A stretch of DNA of 48,157 nt from Aminicenans sp964648465 (lineage in GTDB: Bacteria; Acidobacteriota; Aminicenantia; Aminicenantales; Aminicenantaceae), in NCBI GenBank assembly GCA_964648465.1, contig CAZYMU010000024.1, forward strand, positions 1 to 48,157, written 5' to 3'. A program made the position numbers and the translations under genes. Below, one piece after another: positions 25,018 to 34,428 of this stretch; position 1 is the first letter of the stretch, and the number at the start of each line of letters is the position of its first letter. The notes under the pieces are model-generated. The model was not told the DNA's origin. It was given only the letters and a program-made list of their open reading frames with translations, and searched no databases.

Positions 25018-25263
25018 ATGATATTATTTAAAACAATTCAATTTTCCTTTGAAGAGAAGGAGTATGAAATAAGAGTTTATTACAGTGACATATTAATAAA
25101 TGTTGTTGCTTTCTACAATGATTATCCTGCTAATGGATTCAGACATCAAATTAAGGTATCTAAAAAGGTTTCTATGAATGAACTGTTAGAGAAAGATGTA
25201 ATTAATGAACTCGTTGAAATGTCCAAAAAAGACATAGTGGAAAGAAGATGGGAACGGTTGTAA
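25018..25263 (+). CDS. Small hypothetical protein
   Basis: The 81-residue protein (FKTIQFSFEEKEYEIRVYYSD...KKDIVERRWERL) is mixed beta then helical and highly charged at the end. AAGGAAG lies 6-7 bp before the ATG, and it follows the preceding small gene by 45 bp, so both probably share the promoter at 24652. I recognise no family. Confidence 0.55.
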   Translation: MILFKTIQFSFEEKEYEIRVYYSDILINVVAFYNDYPANGFRHQIKVSKKVSMNELLEKDVINELVEMSKKDIVERRWERL

Positions 25264-25303
25264 AAAAACAACTGTAAAGTTTCTTAGCGTTTCATGAGTT
25301 ACT

Positions 25304-25489
25304 ATGAAAAACATTACTGCAATTATTGGAAGCCCAATAAAAGAGAAAGAATCAAGTAGTCTTGAGAAGAAACGAATAGAAGAAGGCTTTGGTCTCTCCC
25401 TGGGGATATCTTCTTATTATGAGAAAGACTTTGCTCACAGGCTGGAGAGGTTAAGACGAAAGATCCAACGGGAAAAAGAAAAGATATAA
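25304..25489 (+). CDS. Possible small protein with basic helical C-terminus
   Basis: The 61-codon frame encodes a Ser/Gly-rich start and a strongly basic helix (HRLERLRRKIQREKEKI). There is no good ribosome-binding site. It may be a third member of the small-gene cluster or a chance frame. Confidence 0.35.
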   Translation: MKNITAIIGSPIKEKESSSLEKKRIEEGFGLSLGISSYYEKDFAHRLERLRRKIQREKEKI

Positions 25490-25564
25490 CCGGGCTACAA
25501 GCCGCTTAAATCCCTCCAGGTTCCGTCAACATCTTCTGTTAAACAGTTCTTAAAAAGCAAGTAT

Positions 25565-25603
25565 TGTTCGTTAGCGCACACAAAGTGTTCCACTAGCGGG
25601 CAC
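25565..25603 (+). promoter_or_regulatory. Tandem palindromic sites upstream of the sigma-54 promoter
   Basis: Two similar imperfect palindromes, TGTTCGTTAGCGCACA (25565-25580) and GTTCCACTAGCGGGCA (25587-25602), have their centres 22 bp apart, two helical turns. They share the half-site AGCG-x-x-CA. They lie about 50-80 bp upstream of a -24/-12 element, the usual place for binding of a sigma-54 activator. The identity of the activator is unknown; none is encoded nearby. Confidence 0.55.
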
Positions 25604-25645
25604 TTTTTTATTAACATCTTGCGCTGATTCCTCTAATGGATAGTA

Positions 25646-25662
25646 TTGGCATGTTTATTGCT
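25646..25662 (+). promoter_or_regulatory. Sigma-54 (-24/-12) promoter
   Basis: TTGGCATGTTTATTGCT matches the sigma-54 consensus TTGGCACGNNNNTTGCW at all fixed positions but one. The GG and GC doublets are separated by exactly 10 bp. It lies 33 bp upstream of the permease ATG at 25695. Confidence 0.7.
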
Positions 25663-25694
25663 CATGAGTATAGATAAGTAGAGAAGAAAGTGTC

Positions 25695-28088
25695 ATGCTA
25701 AAAAATTATCTAAAAATTGCATTAAGAAATCTAAAACGTCACAAAGCTTATTAATTCATTAATATAATTGGCTTGGCCATAGGGATGACCTGTGCCATGC
25801 TGATTTTTCTGTGGGTGCAGTATGAATTGAGTTATGACCGATATCACGAAAAAGCAGACCAGATATGCCAGGTATTTCAAACCTATCTTCTTGAAAAAGG
25901 TACTCATACTTCTGAGGGCACCCCCGGTCCTCTCGCTCGGGGACTTCAGAAAAAATTTCCTGAAATCATCAATACATCAAGGATGGGAAAGATCGGAGAA
26001 GTGCTTCTGAAATTCATTCCTTTAGGTGAGGACAACAATGTGAAGCCTTTTCTTGAGACGGAAGGTATGTATGCTGATCCTTCAATTTTTGAGATATTTA
26101 GCTTTCCATTTATAAAAGGGAATCCCAAGACAGCGCTTGGTGAGCCACATTCTATCTTTTTAACCAAGACAATAGCGGAGAAAATCTTCGGTAATGAAGA
26201 GCCTTTAGGTAGAGTCATTAGGATTAGGAATCGGTTCGATCTTGTGGTCACAGGGGTAATAAAAGATATCCCTTTTAATTCACACCGGAGATTTCAATTT
26301 CTGCTCCCTTTCATAATTCAAAGGGAAATGGGAGAAAATATTGAGTCATATGGGAATAATTCATTTTTTACATATGTTATGCTTCCTAGAGACACGCCCT
26401 ATCAGGAAGTCAGCCGAAAAATATCTCATTATCTGGATGATGTTGTTGAATATAAAGCCGAACTCTCTCTCATGCCCTTTGTTAAGGTTCATTTAGAAGA
26501 GCATGATGGAATTGGTTATGGATTGTTGACTATTTTTTCATTTCTTGCATTTATAATTATAATTACGGCATGTATTAATTTTATGAATCTTTCTACTGCC
26601 CGTTCAGTGCATCGTGCCAAAGAAGTCGGTATAAGAAAAGTAATTGGCGCCTCTCGGATTCAGCTTGTTAAACAGTTTATTGGTGAAGCAATTCTTTTAA
26701 CAGTTATTTCATTTTTCATTGCAATTGTTCTTATAGAGTGCTTTTTACCTGCCTTTAGTCTTCTTACAGGAAAGCATGTAACAACCAATTATATAGATAT
26801 TCAATTTATATTTGGTTCCCTGGGGATAATCCTTTTTACGGGCATAGTAGCCGGCACTTATCCGGCATTCTTTCTGTCTTCTTTTCAGCCTGTAAAAGTC
26901 TTAAAAGAAAGCCTGAAAGGAGGGGAAAAAGGAGGAAGATTAAGGAAAGTACTTGTTGTAGTCCAGTTTTCATTTGCCATTTTCTTCATAGTTGGATCAA
27001 CTGTTTTAATTATGCAGATGAATCACATAAAGAGAGGGGATTTGGGATTCAAACGGGAAAATATAATTTATATTCCTGTGAAAGGAGATATCTGGAATAA
27101 ATATGAATCTATAAAGAATGAGTTGTTACACAATCCCAATGTTACACAAGTAACAACTTCTTCTCATATGCCATTTTTAATCAATGATGGTGAATTGGAT
27201 TGGGGAACCCGAGAAAATGATAGAAGTATCATTGTCTGGCATACGAAGGTTGGCTATGACTATATAAAGCTATTTAATATGGAAATGATTCAAGGCAGGT
27301 TTTTTTCCAAAGAATTTCCAACTGATGGGACACAGTCAGTAGTTGTTAATGATAAAGCCATTAAAACCCTAGAGTTTGAATCTCCGATTGGGAAACGTTT
27401 ATGGTTTTTAGGTAAATATTACACAATTATCGGTGTTGTTAAAGATTTTCATTCCTTTCCACTTGCCTTAGGAGGGTCTGAAGCTCTGGTCATGCGTTTG
27501 AATCCGGTAAACAAATTTATGTTTGTTAAAATCAGAGTGAAAAATCCCGATCCCATAAAATCAGGGCAGGATGATTCAGGACGTGTAATTTCCAACACTG
27601 TCCGTGATTTAGGAGGAATATTTAATAAATATAATCTCGATTATCCGTTTGAATTTAATTTCCTGGACGAGTATATCGACAAAGAGGGGAAGGCCTTTCT
27701 AACAGTAATTCAAATAATTACCTCCCTCACAATTCTTTCAATATTTATATCCTGCCTTGGGCTATTCGGGTTATCTTCTTTCATGACCGAGCAGAGAACC
27801 AAGGAAATCGGTATCCGTAAGGTACTGGGAGCCTCAGTAAAAAAGATCATACAGCTTCTTTCTAAAGAATATTTCAAATTACTTGTTATAGCCAATCTAA
27901 TTGCGTGCCCGATTGCTTATCTGGCTTTAAATAAAATGCTTCAGTTTTTAACAAGCAGAATTAGTCTGAGTATTTGGATATTTCTGGCGACAAGCATGTT
28001 TGTCTGTGTGCTTGCGTTGCTGACGGTAGGATTTCAAGCATTAAGGGCAGCAACTAAAAATCCAGTGGAATCTATGAGGTATGAATAG
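25695..28088 (+). pseudogene. MacB/FtsX-type ABC permease interrupted by a stop at codon 20
   Basis: The frame from ATG 25695 reads MLKNYLKIALRNLKRHKAY, then TAA at 25752-25754, then FINIIGLAIGMTCAMLIFLW and on without a break for 778 more codons. This is the expected N-terminus of a MacB-type permease with one Ser codon turned into a stop. The rest is complete: a MacB periplasmic core, then two FtsX domains (ARSVHRAKEVGIRKVIGASR near 290 and EQRTKEIGIRKVLGASVKK near 680) and the tail ALRAATKNPVESMRYE. The pseudogene call assumes the stop is real. A shortened product from an internal TTG at 25773 would lose most of the first membrane helix. No ATPase or membrane-fusion partner is adjacent. 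Confidence 0.8.
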
Positions 28089-28100
28089 AGAAAGCGAGTC

Positions 28101-28337
28101 ATGAAAGATACTCAGCTCATCTTATCTCTTTGGCTCTCTTGCTATAGCATGTTTCTTTATAATTTGCTTGTTTGGTCAGGCAAGCGGGATTTCCCTAAAT
28201 ACTTATCTGACTTTTCAAGTATAATTGACCGAGAAAAAATATCAAAAATAGTGTCGAAACTTTATCCAGATTATGGAAAATATAAACTTGAAAAACTAAA
28301 GCATGATTATGGAGAGACAAACATTTCCTGTCAATAA
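28101..28337 (+). CDS. Small hypothetical protein after the permease
   Basis: The 78-codon frame starts 12 bp after the permease stop with only a weak ribosome-binding site (GAGAAAGCGAG). The peptide has a hydrophobic start (LILSLWLSCYSMFLYNLLVW) and a charged lysine-rich second half. It ends inside the terminator stem. I recognise no family; it may be a real small membrane protein or a chance frame. Confidence 0.4.
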   Translation: MKDTQLILSLWLSCYSMFLYNLLVWSGKRDFPKYLSDFSSIIDREKISKIVSKLYPDYGKYKLEKLKHDYGETNISCQ

Positions 28338-28384
28338 GGAATTCTCAATTTCTTGAGGACTTCTTGTTGACAGTCATTTTTTTT
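28328..28384 (+). terminator. Rho-independent terminator after the permease operon
   Basis: CTGTCAA (28328-28334) pairs with TTGACAG (28367-28373). Inside it CTCAA and TTGAG form an inner helix. Eight T residues follow at 28377-28384. The stem-loop plus T-run reads rightward and separates the permease from the next gene. Confidence 0.6.
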
Positions 28385-28443
28385 AATAATATATTAACTA
28401 TAAATTCTTTATTTTAAGACAAAATATTCAGGAGGATGGGCAG

Positions 28444-31400
28444 ATGTATTATCAAAAGGTTTTTGGACGTTTTCTCCATAGGATTTTAATTTTTTCGTTG
28501 CTGGGATTGTTTATAATACCAGCTATATGTGAAGCACAAGCAAAAGACATAGAGCAAGACCATTTAAGATTTTACCGTAGCGGCACTGTGTTAGATGTCA
28601 GTAAAGTATTAGCCCTAAGCTCTATGGAAAAAGGGACTATAAAAGAAGTAACAGTCAGGTATAATATGATTCGTTCCAATTTAGAGGCAGATTGGCTCTA
28701 CAATGGACATGTTATAGGACATACTCCTATGCTGAAGGGAGTAAAGAAGTCCATTCGCTTCATTTATAACCAACCTCTCCCTGGAACCATAGCAGTAAGG
28801 TTCACTGGTCGAATGGGACAGGTACAGGTTTCCAATGTCAGTGCTCGTGTGATTAAAATAGGAGGAGGGGGAGAACTTATAGAAGAGAGCGAGATTGATA
28901 AAAAGCAGAAATATAATCTCCTTTCTAAAATAATAAAGATTAGCCCTGCAACTAAACGTAAGGATATTAAACTAGCTTATGAGGTAAAAGAGCATCTCAT
29001 TCAAAAGATAATTGAGAAAAATTTGTTAGATGAAAAATCAATTCGTTCAAATATTTCAAAAAATAACGCTATTAGTATTTTAGCTTATAGGGATACGGTC
29101 ACTATGTCCGGGCGGATTAAGGGTATACAGGATGAAGCAAAAGTGACTTCACATTTAAAAAAGGCAGCCGAAGAAGTTAATGGTGTGAAATATACAAATA
29201 CAGATATATACGTTATAAAACCCCAAACATTTACGCTACTACCTTTTATACCGAACGTTGTCGGCAAACCCCAAAAAGAGGCGGAAGAGCTTATTGAAAA
29301 GAGCGGTTTTCTACCTAAAATGAAATTTTATTCTTCTTATAAAGAGGAGTATAAAGGACAAGAAGGTAGAATTGTACTCCAGTTCCCAGAGGCAAGAAAA
29401 CAAAAGCCTAAAGGTTCAGAGGTTAACATTACAGTTTATAATCCCCCTTCAATTCCAAATGTAGTCGGTAAATTACAGAGAGAAGCTGAAGAAATCATTA
29501 AACAGGCTGGTTATCAGCCCGAGGTGGAATTCCAGACTAATTATGTAACACAGTATCAAGGACAGGAAGGCAAGGTAGTATTACAGAGACCAGAAGCTGG
29601 AACAGAAAGATATCAAGGTTCAAGTATTACTATTACAGTTTATAATCCTTCGACTTTAATACCGAGTGTTGTTGGCAAATTCCAGAAAAGGGCTGAAGAG
29701 CTGATTGAAAAGAGTGGTTATCTACCCAAAGTGGAATTCCATGAATCTTATAAAAAAGAGTATCAAGGACAGGAAGGCAGGGTAGTATCACAGTCCCCAG
29801 AAGCTGACACACAAATGCCTCAAGGTTCAGAGCTTAAAATTACTGTTTATACTTATACTACAATGGCAGATTTAGAGATAGAGAGTATCAGTTACCAAGA
29901 TCCATTATCCGAGGGAGAAAGACAATCTTTCTCCATGATTGTAAGAAATTCTGGTGATGCCTTTCCAGAAAAGTTAATTCCTGATGTTTCGCCGATATCC
30001 ATAAGAGTTGGGCTCTGGTACAAAGGACCAAGAGATAGCGATTGGAGGCAATTTCAGTTTCCCCATACAGGTATGATAAATATAAAACCAGGAAAGACCC
30101 AAACCTATACTTTTCAAAAAGATGCCAATAACTCTTTACCTTCAGGTAATTACCTTATTCGTGGTATCGTTGACGAACATGAGCAACTTAAAGATAAAAA
30201 CTTCCAAAATAATATAATGGAAAAGGAGATTACGATTGCGCCTTCATCTATTTTGGTGAAGAGTTTCCCTAAACGGGCTGCATGGGGGCAAAAAATCCTA
30301 CTGGAAATTAGCACAGGAAAAGATCTTAAGGATCCAGAACATCCTGTTTCTCTGAGTGTAAAGTTCAATGATGTGGAAGGGACTATTGATAATACCGGGA
30401 AAAAGACTTGGAGGGAATATACCCTATCAGTAGTTGTGCCTGAAGGAGCAACCTCTGGTCCAATTTTAGTCTCCGGTTATGGGGTGACCGGACGGAGTAA
30501 GGATAATATCATCATCTTTGGTCCTCCTACAATCACTGAGATTTCTCCTCAAGCAGCATCGGTTAAGAGAATAATAACTATCAAGGGAACCTACTTTGCC
30601 AATTTTTCGGAAGAAGAACGTACATTGGTGGGTTTTCCAACAGATAGAATAGTAAGTGGCGAAAAACAGGTGGGAGTGACATGGATCAGTGAAAATGAGA
30701 TCCGGGTAAAAGTCCCAGATGAAGCCAAGAGCGGCCCTCTAAGTGTATATACTATAGTTGGAAGCAGACAATTTAGCACAACCAGTGAAACATCTTTTCA
30801 GATCCTCCCAAGGATTACAGGTTTCAGTCCTAAATATGGTTATGTAGGAAAACAAGTTTGGATCGGCGGGACAAGTGTTGACTTTGAAAGAAATCCTCGA
30901 GTTAAATTTAACGGTGTTGAGACTGAAATAAAAAAAATCTCTGGAAACACTTTGGAGGTCATTGTTCCTGAGGATGCATCTACAGGTAAGATTGAGATCA
31001 TCACCGATGAAGGGGTTGCTACGAGCGAAGAAGATTTCAGGGTCTTTGCCAGTCCAACAATAAACTCCATCTCTCCTTTAAAAGGACCAGAGGGGACTGT
31101 GATTACAATTGAGGGGAATGATATGGATCTTGTTAATCAAGGCACCATCAGTATTCCAAGCTCAAATACAGGTTCCAGTTTGGAGGTTGTGGGAATACCT
31201 ACAAGGAACCGAGCGCAGGTTCGTATCCCATCAGGAATCAATCATCCTGGTGATTCAAAAATCAGCGTTAAAATTCCTCCAGGGTTCTGGTCAAACAAAG
31301 TGGACTTTGAGCTTACACCAGAGGGAATGCTTTTGAGTCGCCCTCAAATCGAGAGTCTCAGCCCTTCTATGATTACTTCTGGAGATTCTGTAATTCTGAA

Positions 31401-31887
31401 GGTAATCAAACTTCCCAATCCTGAAGTGGGTGTAATAAGTGTATACTTTAACGGAGTTAGTGGAGAAGTTAAAGAGATAATTGGTAGAGGTAAGTACTTT
31501 GAATTAATTGTAAAAGTTCCCGAAGGGGCAACATCCGGCAAGGTAACCCTTTCGACCTATGGTATAGATGCTTCTGGAGGTGCTTCCGTTCTTATATTCG
31601 GTCAGCCTACAGTTACAGGAATCTCTCCTGGAGCTGCCCCGATTGGAAGCTATATAACAATCAGAGGTACTGAGTTTGTTCCTAACAGGAGTGGGAATGG
31701 TACTCTGGTATCTTTTATTTCGACTTCAGGACGGCAAATAGAGGTTGATCCTGCTGCATATTTGGGAGATACCGAGATTCGAGTAAAGGTTCCTAAAAGT
31801 GCAGTTACTGGCCCGATAACTGTAACTACAATAGTTTCAGGACATAGGTTTACCACCACCTCAGAAATAGATTTTATTGTTGAATGA
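28444..31887 (+). CDS. Large exported BON-PASTA-CARDB-IPT/TIG protein
   Basis: The 1147-residue protein has a signal peptide (ILIFSLLGLFIIPAICEAQA). After a beta-rich domain comes a BON-like domain (about 155-265), three PASTA-type repeats each starting IP-x-VVGK (about 270-335, 336-404, 405-472), a CARDB-like domain (TMADLEIESISYQDPLSEG, about 473-595) and five or six IPT/TIG repeats marked P-x-I-x-x-(I/F)SP (near 694, 789, 870, 967 and 1055). No membrane helix or sorting signal follows, so it is probably secreted or periplasmic. PASTA and BON suggest contact with peptidoglycan or the envelope; IPT arrays are usually adhesion or scaffold modules. AGGAGG lies 9 bp before the ATG. Confidence 0.85.
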   Translation: MYYQKVFGRFLHRILIFSLLGLFIIPAICEAQAKDIEQDHLRFYRSGTVLDVSKVLALSSMEKGTIKEVTVRYNMIRSNLEADWLYNGHVIGHTPMLKGVKKSIRFIYNQPLPGTIAVRFTGRMGQVQVSNVSARVIKIGGGGELIEESEIDKKQKYNLLSKIIKISPATKRKDIKLAYEVKEHLIQKIIEKNLLDEKSIRSNISKNNAISILAYRDTVTMSGRIKGIQDEAKVTSHLKKAAEEVNGVKYTNTDIYVIKPQTFTLLPFIPNVVGKPQKEAEELIEKSGFLPKMKFYSSYKEEYKGQEGRIVLQFPEARKQKPKGSEVNITVYNPPSIPNVVGKLQREAEEIIKQAGYQPEVEFQTNYVTQYQGQEGKVVLQRPEAGTERYQGSSITITVYNPSTLIPSVVGKFQKRAEELIEKSGYLPKVEFHESYKKEYQGQEGRVVSQSPEADTQMPQGSELKITVYTYTTMADLEIESISYQDPLSEGERQSFSMIVRNSGDAFPEKLIPDVSPISIRVGLWYKGPRDSDWRQFQFPHTGMINIKPGKTQTYTFQKDANNSLPSGNYLIRGIVDEHEQLKDKNFQNNIMEKEITIAPSSILVKSFPKRAAWGQKILLEISTGKDLKDPEHPVSLSVKFNDVEGTIDNTGKKTWREYTLSVVVPEGATSGPILVSGYGVTGRSKDNIIIFGPPTITEISPQAASVKRIITIKGTYFANFSEEERTLVGFPTDRIVSGEKQVGVTWISENEIRVKVPDEAKSGPLSVYTIVGSRQFSTTSETSFQILPRITGFSPKYGYVGKQVWIGGTSVDFERNPRVKFNGVETEIKKISGNTLEVIVPEDASTGKIEIITDEGVATSEEDFRVFASPTINSISPLKGPEGTVITIEGNDMDLVNQGTISIPSSNTGSSLEVVGIPTRNRAQVRIPSGINHPGDSKISVKIPPGFWSNKVDFELTPEGMLLSRPQIESLSPSMITSGDSVILKVIKLPNPEVGVISVYFNGVSGEVKEIIGRGKYFELIVKVPEGATSGKVTLSTYGIDASGGASVLIFGQPTVTGISPGAAPIGSYITIRGTEFVPNRSGNGTLVSFISTSGRQIEVDPAAYLGDTEIRVKVPKSAVTGPITVTTIVSGHRFTTTSEIDFIVE

Positions 31888-32005
31888 CTTCATATCTAAC
31901 AAGAATTTCATTTTTGGATTCTACACGAATTAAGTCCAATTTCACGCGATTTCCAGCCTCTGACATTCGTGAATTAAAAAAATATATTTCTATCGTGATG
32001 ATCTT

Positions 32006-32039
32006 CCGGAAGGATACAAAAAGACAGAATAATTTAAGC
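32006..32039. repeat. 34-bp direct repeat, right copy (stranded DUF4412 3' end)
   Basis: This is identical to 24483-24516, where it forms the last codons and stop of an intact gene. Here it is preceded by unrelated sequence. It ends 33 bp before the stop codon of the convergent alcohol dehydrogenase gene. Confidence 0.95.
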
Positions 32040-32071
32040 TAGTTTTTAATATGACTAACCTCAGAATAGTA

Positions 32072-33346
32072 TCAATGCGTGAACGTCTTTATAAGGCTGA
32101 AATCTCCGGTCATGGCTGCTTCCAGAATGGGGCCCATGTATTCGTCTACCATGTGAGCTGTTAGAGGTACCGGCATGTTTTTAAGTTTTGACTCAAGCTG
32201 AGGATTTTTTGCGCCCTCAAGAGCTCTCTTGATGTGAGCATTGCTGATTCCCTCGATTTCTGAGAGTGTTGCCGGGAAACCTACACGTCTGCCAAGAGCG
32301 ATCATCCCTTCTGCTACAGCAAGCCCCAATTCTTTTTCTTTAAGAACCGAGGGATCTTTCTTCATCAGATCGTATTTAGCAAAAAGTCCGGCAAGTTGTT
32401 TGAGCTGCCTTTGGATGGCAGGTGCAAAGAAGACCGTATAGTAGGGATTTAATATAGCGCACGCCCTTCCGTGGCTGAGAACATCTACCAGGGAAAAGCT
32501 TGTAAGGTGGGCGCCGTTTGTTCCACCGATCATGATGGCATATCCGCCGAGGTCTGTTCCGAGACCGATAGCTTCTCTTGCTTCTATATCGTAAGGTTTG
32601 TCTATGACTTTTTCTAAAGAAGCAATTATAAGTTCAATCCCTGTAAGGGAGATTTCTTCTATTTTATTAAAAGACTCATCGTTTGCACCATAATAGACTT
32701 CGAGACAGTGTGCAAGGCCGTCAAAAGCGCCATCACATGTGAAAGCCTTGGACATAGATTTTGTAAGGCTGTAGTCAAAAACACACCGCGAGGGGACAAC
32801 GGCTTCATCGATGATAAGCTTTTTTTGGAGCGTTTTGAAATCTGTAATATTAGAGTATTTTGTCAGATGGGCAGAGGAGCCGGAGGCGGTCTGGACAGCA
32901 ATATGAGGGAGTAGGGTTCCTTTAAGAGTCTCCAGTCTTTTGCTCACTTTGCCGACACCAAAATATCTTTCGATATCGTCTCCAAGACATGCCAGAACAA
33001 TGGCTGCTTTTGCAGCATCGATTCCTGATCCTCCTGAAGCAGTGACAATACAATCAGGTTTTGCAGCAAGAATGGCTTCCTTCATCCTGAATACGTCTTC
33101 CTTGGGCGAATTAGGTCGAGAACTTGGGGTCTGTGCGGTTATTTCCAGGCTGGAATCCGTAAAGGAATTTAGAATATTGTTGTAATGTTCAGGATCCCGT
33201 TTATTGAGGCTGGTTATAAAAAGAACTTTTGGACCCAGAGGCCTTGTAATAGAGCCGACTTTTCTCAGGCATCCAATACCATAAGCATAATTTTCCCCTT
33301 TAAATTCATTGATAAATTTTTTTGCTTTAGTTTTTAGTTCTTTCAT
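32072..33346 (-). CDS. Iron-containing alcohol dehydrogenase
   Basis: The 424-residue protein has the group III ADH layout: an N-terminal NAD-binding half with the loop TASGGSGIDAAKAAIV, followed by a helical metal-binding half. The metal-site motifs appear as CDGAFDGLAHCLEVYYG and HLTSFSLVDVLSHGRACAI, supplying Asp and three His. It would interconvert an alcohol and an aldehyde or ketone; the exact substrate cannot be read from sequence. It stands alone, divergent from the EIIA/zinc-ribbon gene. Confidence 0.9.
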   Translation of the reverse strand: MKELKTKAKKFINEFKGENYAYGIGCLRKVGSITRPLGPKVLFITSLNKRDPEHYNNILNSFTDSSLEITAQTPSSRPNSPKEDVFRMKEAILAAKPDCIVTASGGSGIDAAKAAIVLACLGDDIERYFGVGKVSKRLETLKGTLLPHIAVQTASGSSAHLTKYSNITDFKTLQKKLIIDEAVVPSRCVFDYSLTKSMSKAFTCDGAFDGLAHCLEVYYGANDESFNKIEEISLTGIELIIASLEKVIDKPYDIEAREAIGLGTDLGGYAIMIGGTNGAHLTSFSLVDVLSHGRACAILNPYYTVFFAPAIQRQLKQLAGLFAKYDLMKKDPSVLKEKELGLAVAEGMIALGRRVGFPATLSEIEGISNAHIKRALEGAKNPQLESKLKNMPVPLTAHMVDEYMGPILEAAMTGDFSLIKTFTH

Positions 33347-33520
33347 CTTTTTATAATATCATAAACAGAAACAGTCCCCAACTGTTGACATTAGAATTTT
33401 TATTTAACAAAATTAAATGGAGTAATGACAAGGCTTATTGTTTGAAAGAAATGAAGAATGAAATATTTTAGAAATCTAGCGATATTTTTTTGATTTTAAG
33501 ATAAATTATCTTTTTGAACT

Positions 33521-34372
33521 ATGGATTTTATGTTAAAATATAAACCTATGGAGAATAAAAATCTTTTTAGAAGTTCCTATTTTTCAGATTACATATCGCC
33601 TTCCCATATTATTTTTAACTTGAAAGCCAAAGATAGAGTTCAAGCCCTGGAAGAACTCCTGGATATTTTAGTCAGGGATAATCTTATTGAGAACAAAAAG
33701 CCTATATTGACACGGATTATTGACAGAGAACGGCTTGAATCGACTGCTATAGGATATGGACTGGCGCTTCCTCATGCCCGGATGAATACAGGCCAAAACA
33801 TTGCAGTTGCCATAGGAAGGTCTAAAGAAGGCATAGATTTTGATTCCTTGGATAAAAAGAAAGTTCATCTGATTATTCTAGTTGTGTGGAACCCTTCTAT
33901 TCCAGGCCTTTTTAACCATCTTTTTGCAGGTCTTGCCAAGTTTTTAATGAGAGCAAGGTTTAGAGAGAGAGTTTTTGAATCTAAAACCTCGTCAGAACTA
34001 TTTAGGATCTTCTCTGAAATCGAACTGAAATTTCCTCGGATGGAGGATAAAATCATTCACAGGGCAAGCTTACTATGGAAACTACAGGAAATCGAGATTA
34101 AGAAGAAAAAAGCAAAAAAAACGAAACGTGCAGAATTGAAAAAACAGGCTGACCTGATCCGGGAAGAACTTGATGAGGCGCTCCTGGACAGATTTGACAG
34201 GCTCATGGAGAGATATGGATTTGCTGTGGCTGAGGTTATTGATGGTGTCTGTCAGGGCTGCTATGTTAATGTATCAACTCAAATGAGCTCAGCCATTGAA
34301 GGCAGCAATGATATTTACGTATGCGAGAACTGCGGCAAATTTTTGGTCGCATCAAAGGGAACCCAATCTTAA
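33521..34372 (+). CDS. PTS EIIA (fructose/PtsN type) fused to a C4 zinc ribbon
   Basis: Residues about 20-170 form an EIIA-type phosphoacceptor domain with the motif GYGLALPHARMN, in which His85 would be phosphorylated. A Lys-rich helical linker (about 185-235) leads to a C-terminal zinc ribbon with CQGC (244-247) and CENC (268-271) of the zf-RING_7/CT398 kind. The combination suggests a PTS-regulated protein that binds nucleic acid or another protein rather than a sugar importer, since no EIIB or EIIC is present. No ribosome-binding site precedes either ATG (33521 or 33548). It is followed after 56 bp by a release-factor-like gene. Confidence 0.82.
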   Translation: MDFMLKYKPMENKNLFRSSYFSDYISPSHIIFNLKAKDRVQALEELLDILVRDNLIENKKPILTRIIDRERLESTAIGYGLALPHARMNTGQNIAVAIGRSKEGIDFDSLDKKKVHLIILVVWNPSIPGLFNHLFAGLAKFLMRARFRERVFESKTSSELFRIFSEIELKFPRMEDKIIHRASLLWKLQEIEIKKKKAKKTKRAELKKQADLIREELDEALLDRFDRLMERYGFAVAEVIDGVCQGCYVNVSTQMSSAIEGSNDIYVCENCGKFLVASKGTQS

Positions 34373-34428
34373 CTATTATATGTAGTCCTCTCTTAGAACT
34401 TCATAGATAACGATCCTAACTTGTTGAT

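Noticed and set aside
33514..33546. Promoter giving a leaderless transcript for the EIIA/zinc-ribbon gene
   Set aside because: TTGAAC and an AT-rich -10 are present, but many equivalent matches occur in this AT-rich region; the absence of a ribosome-binding site alone is not proof.
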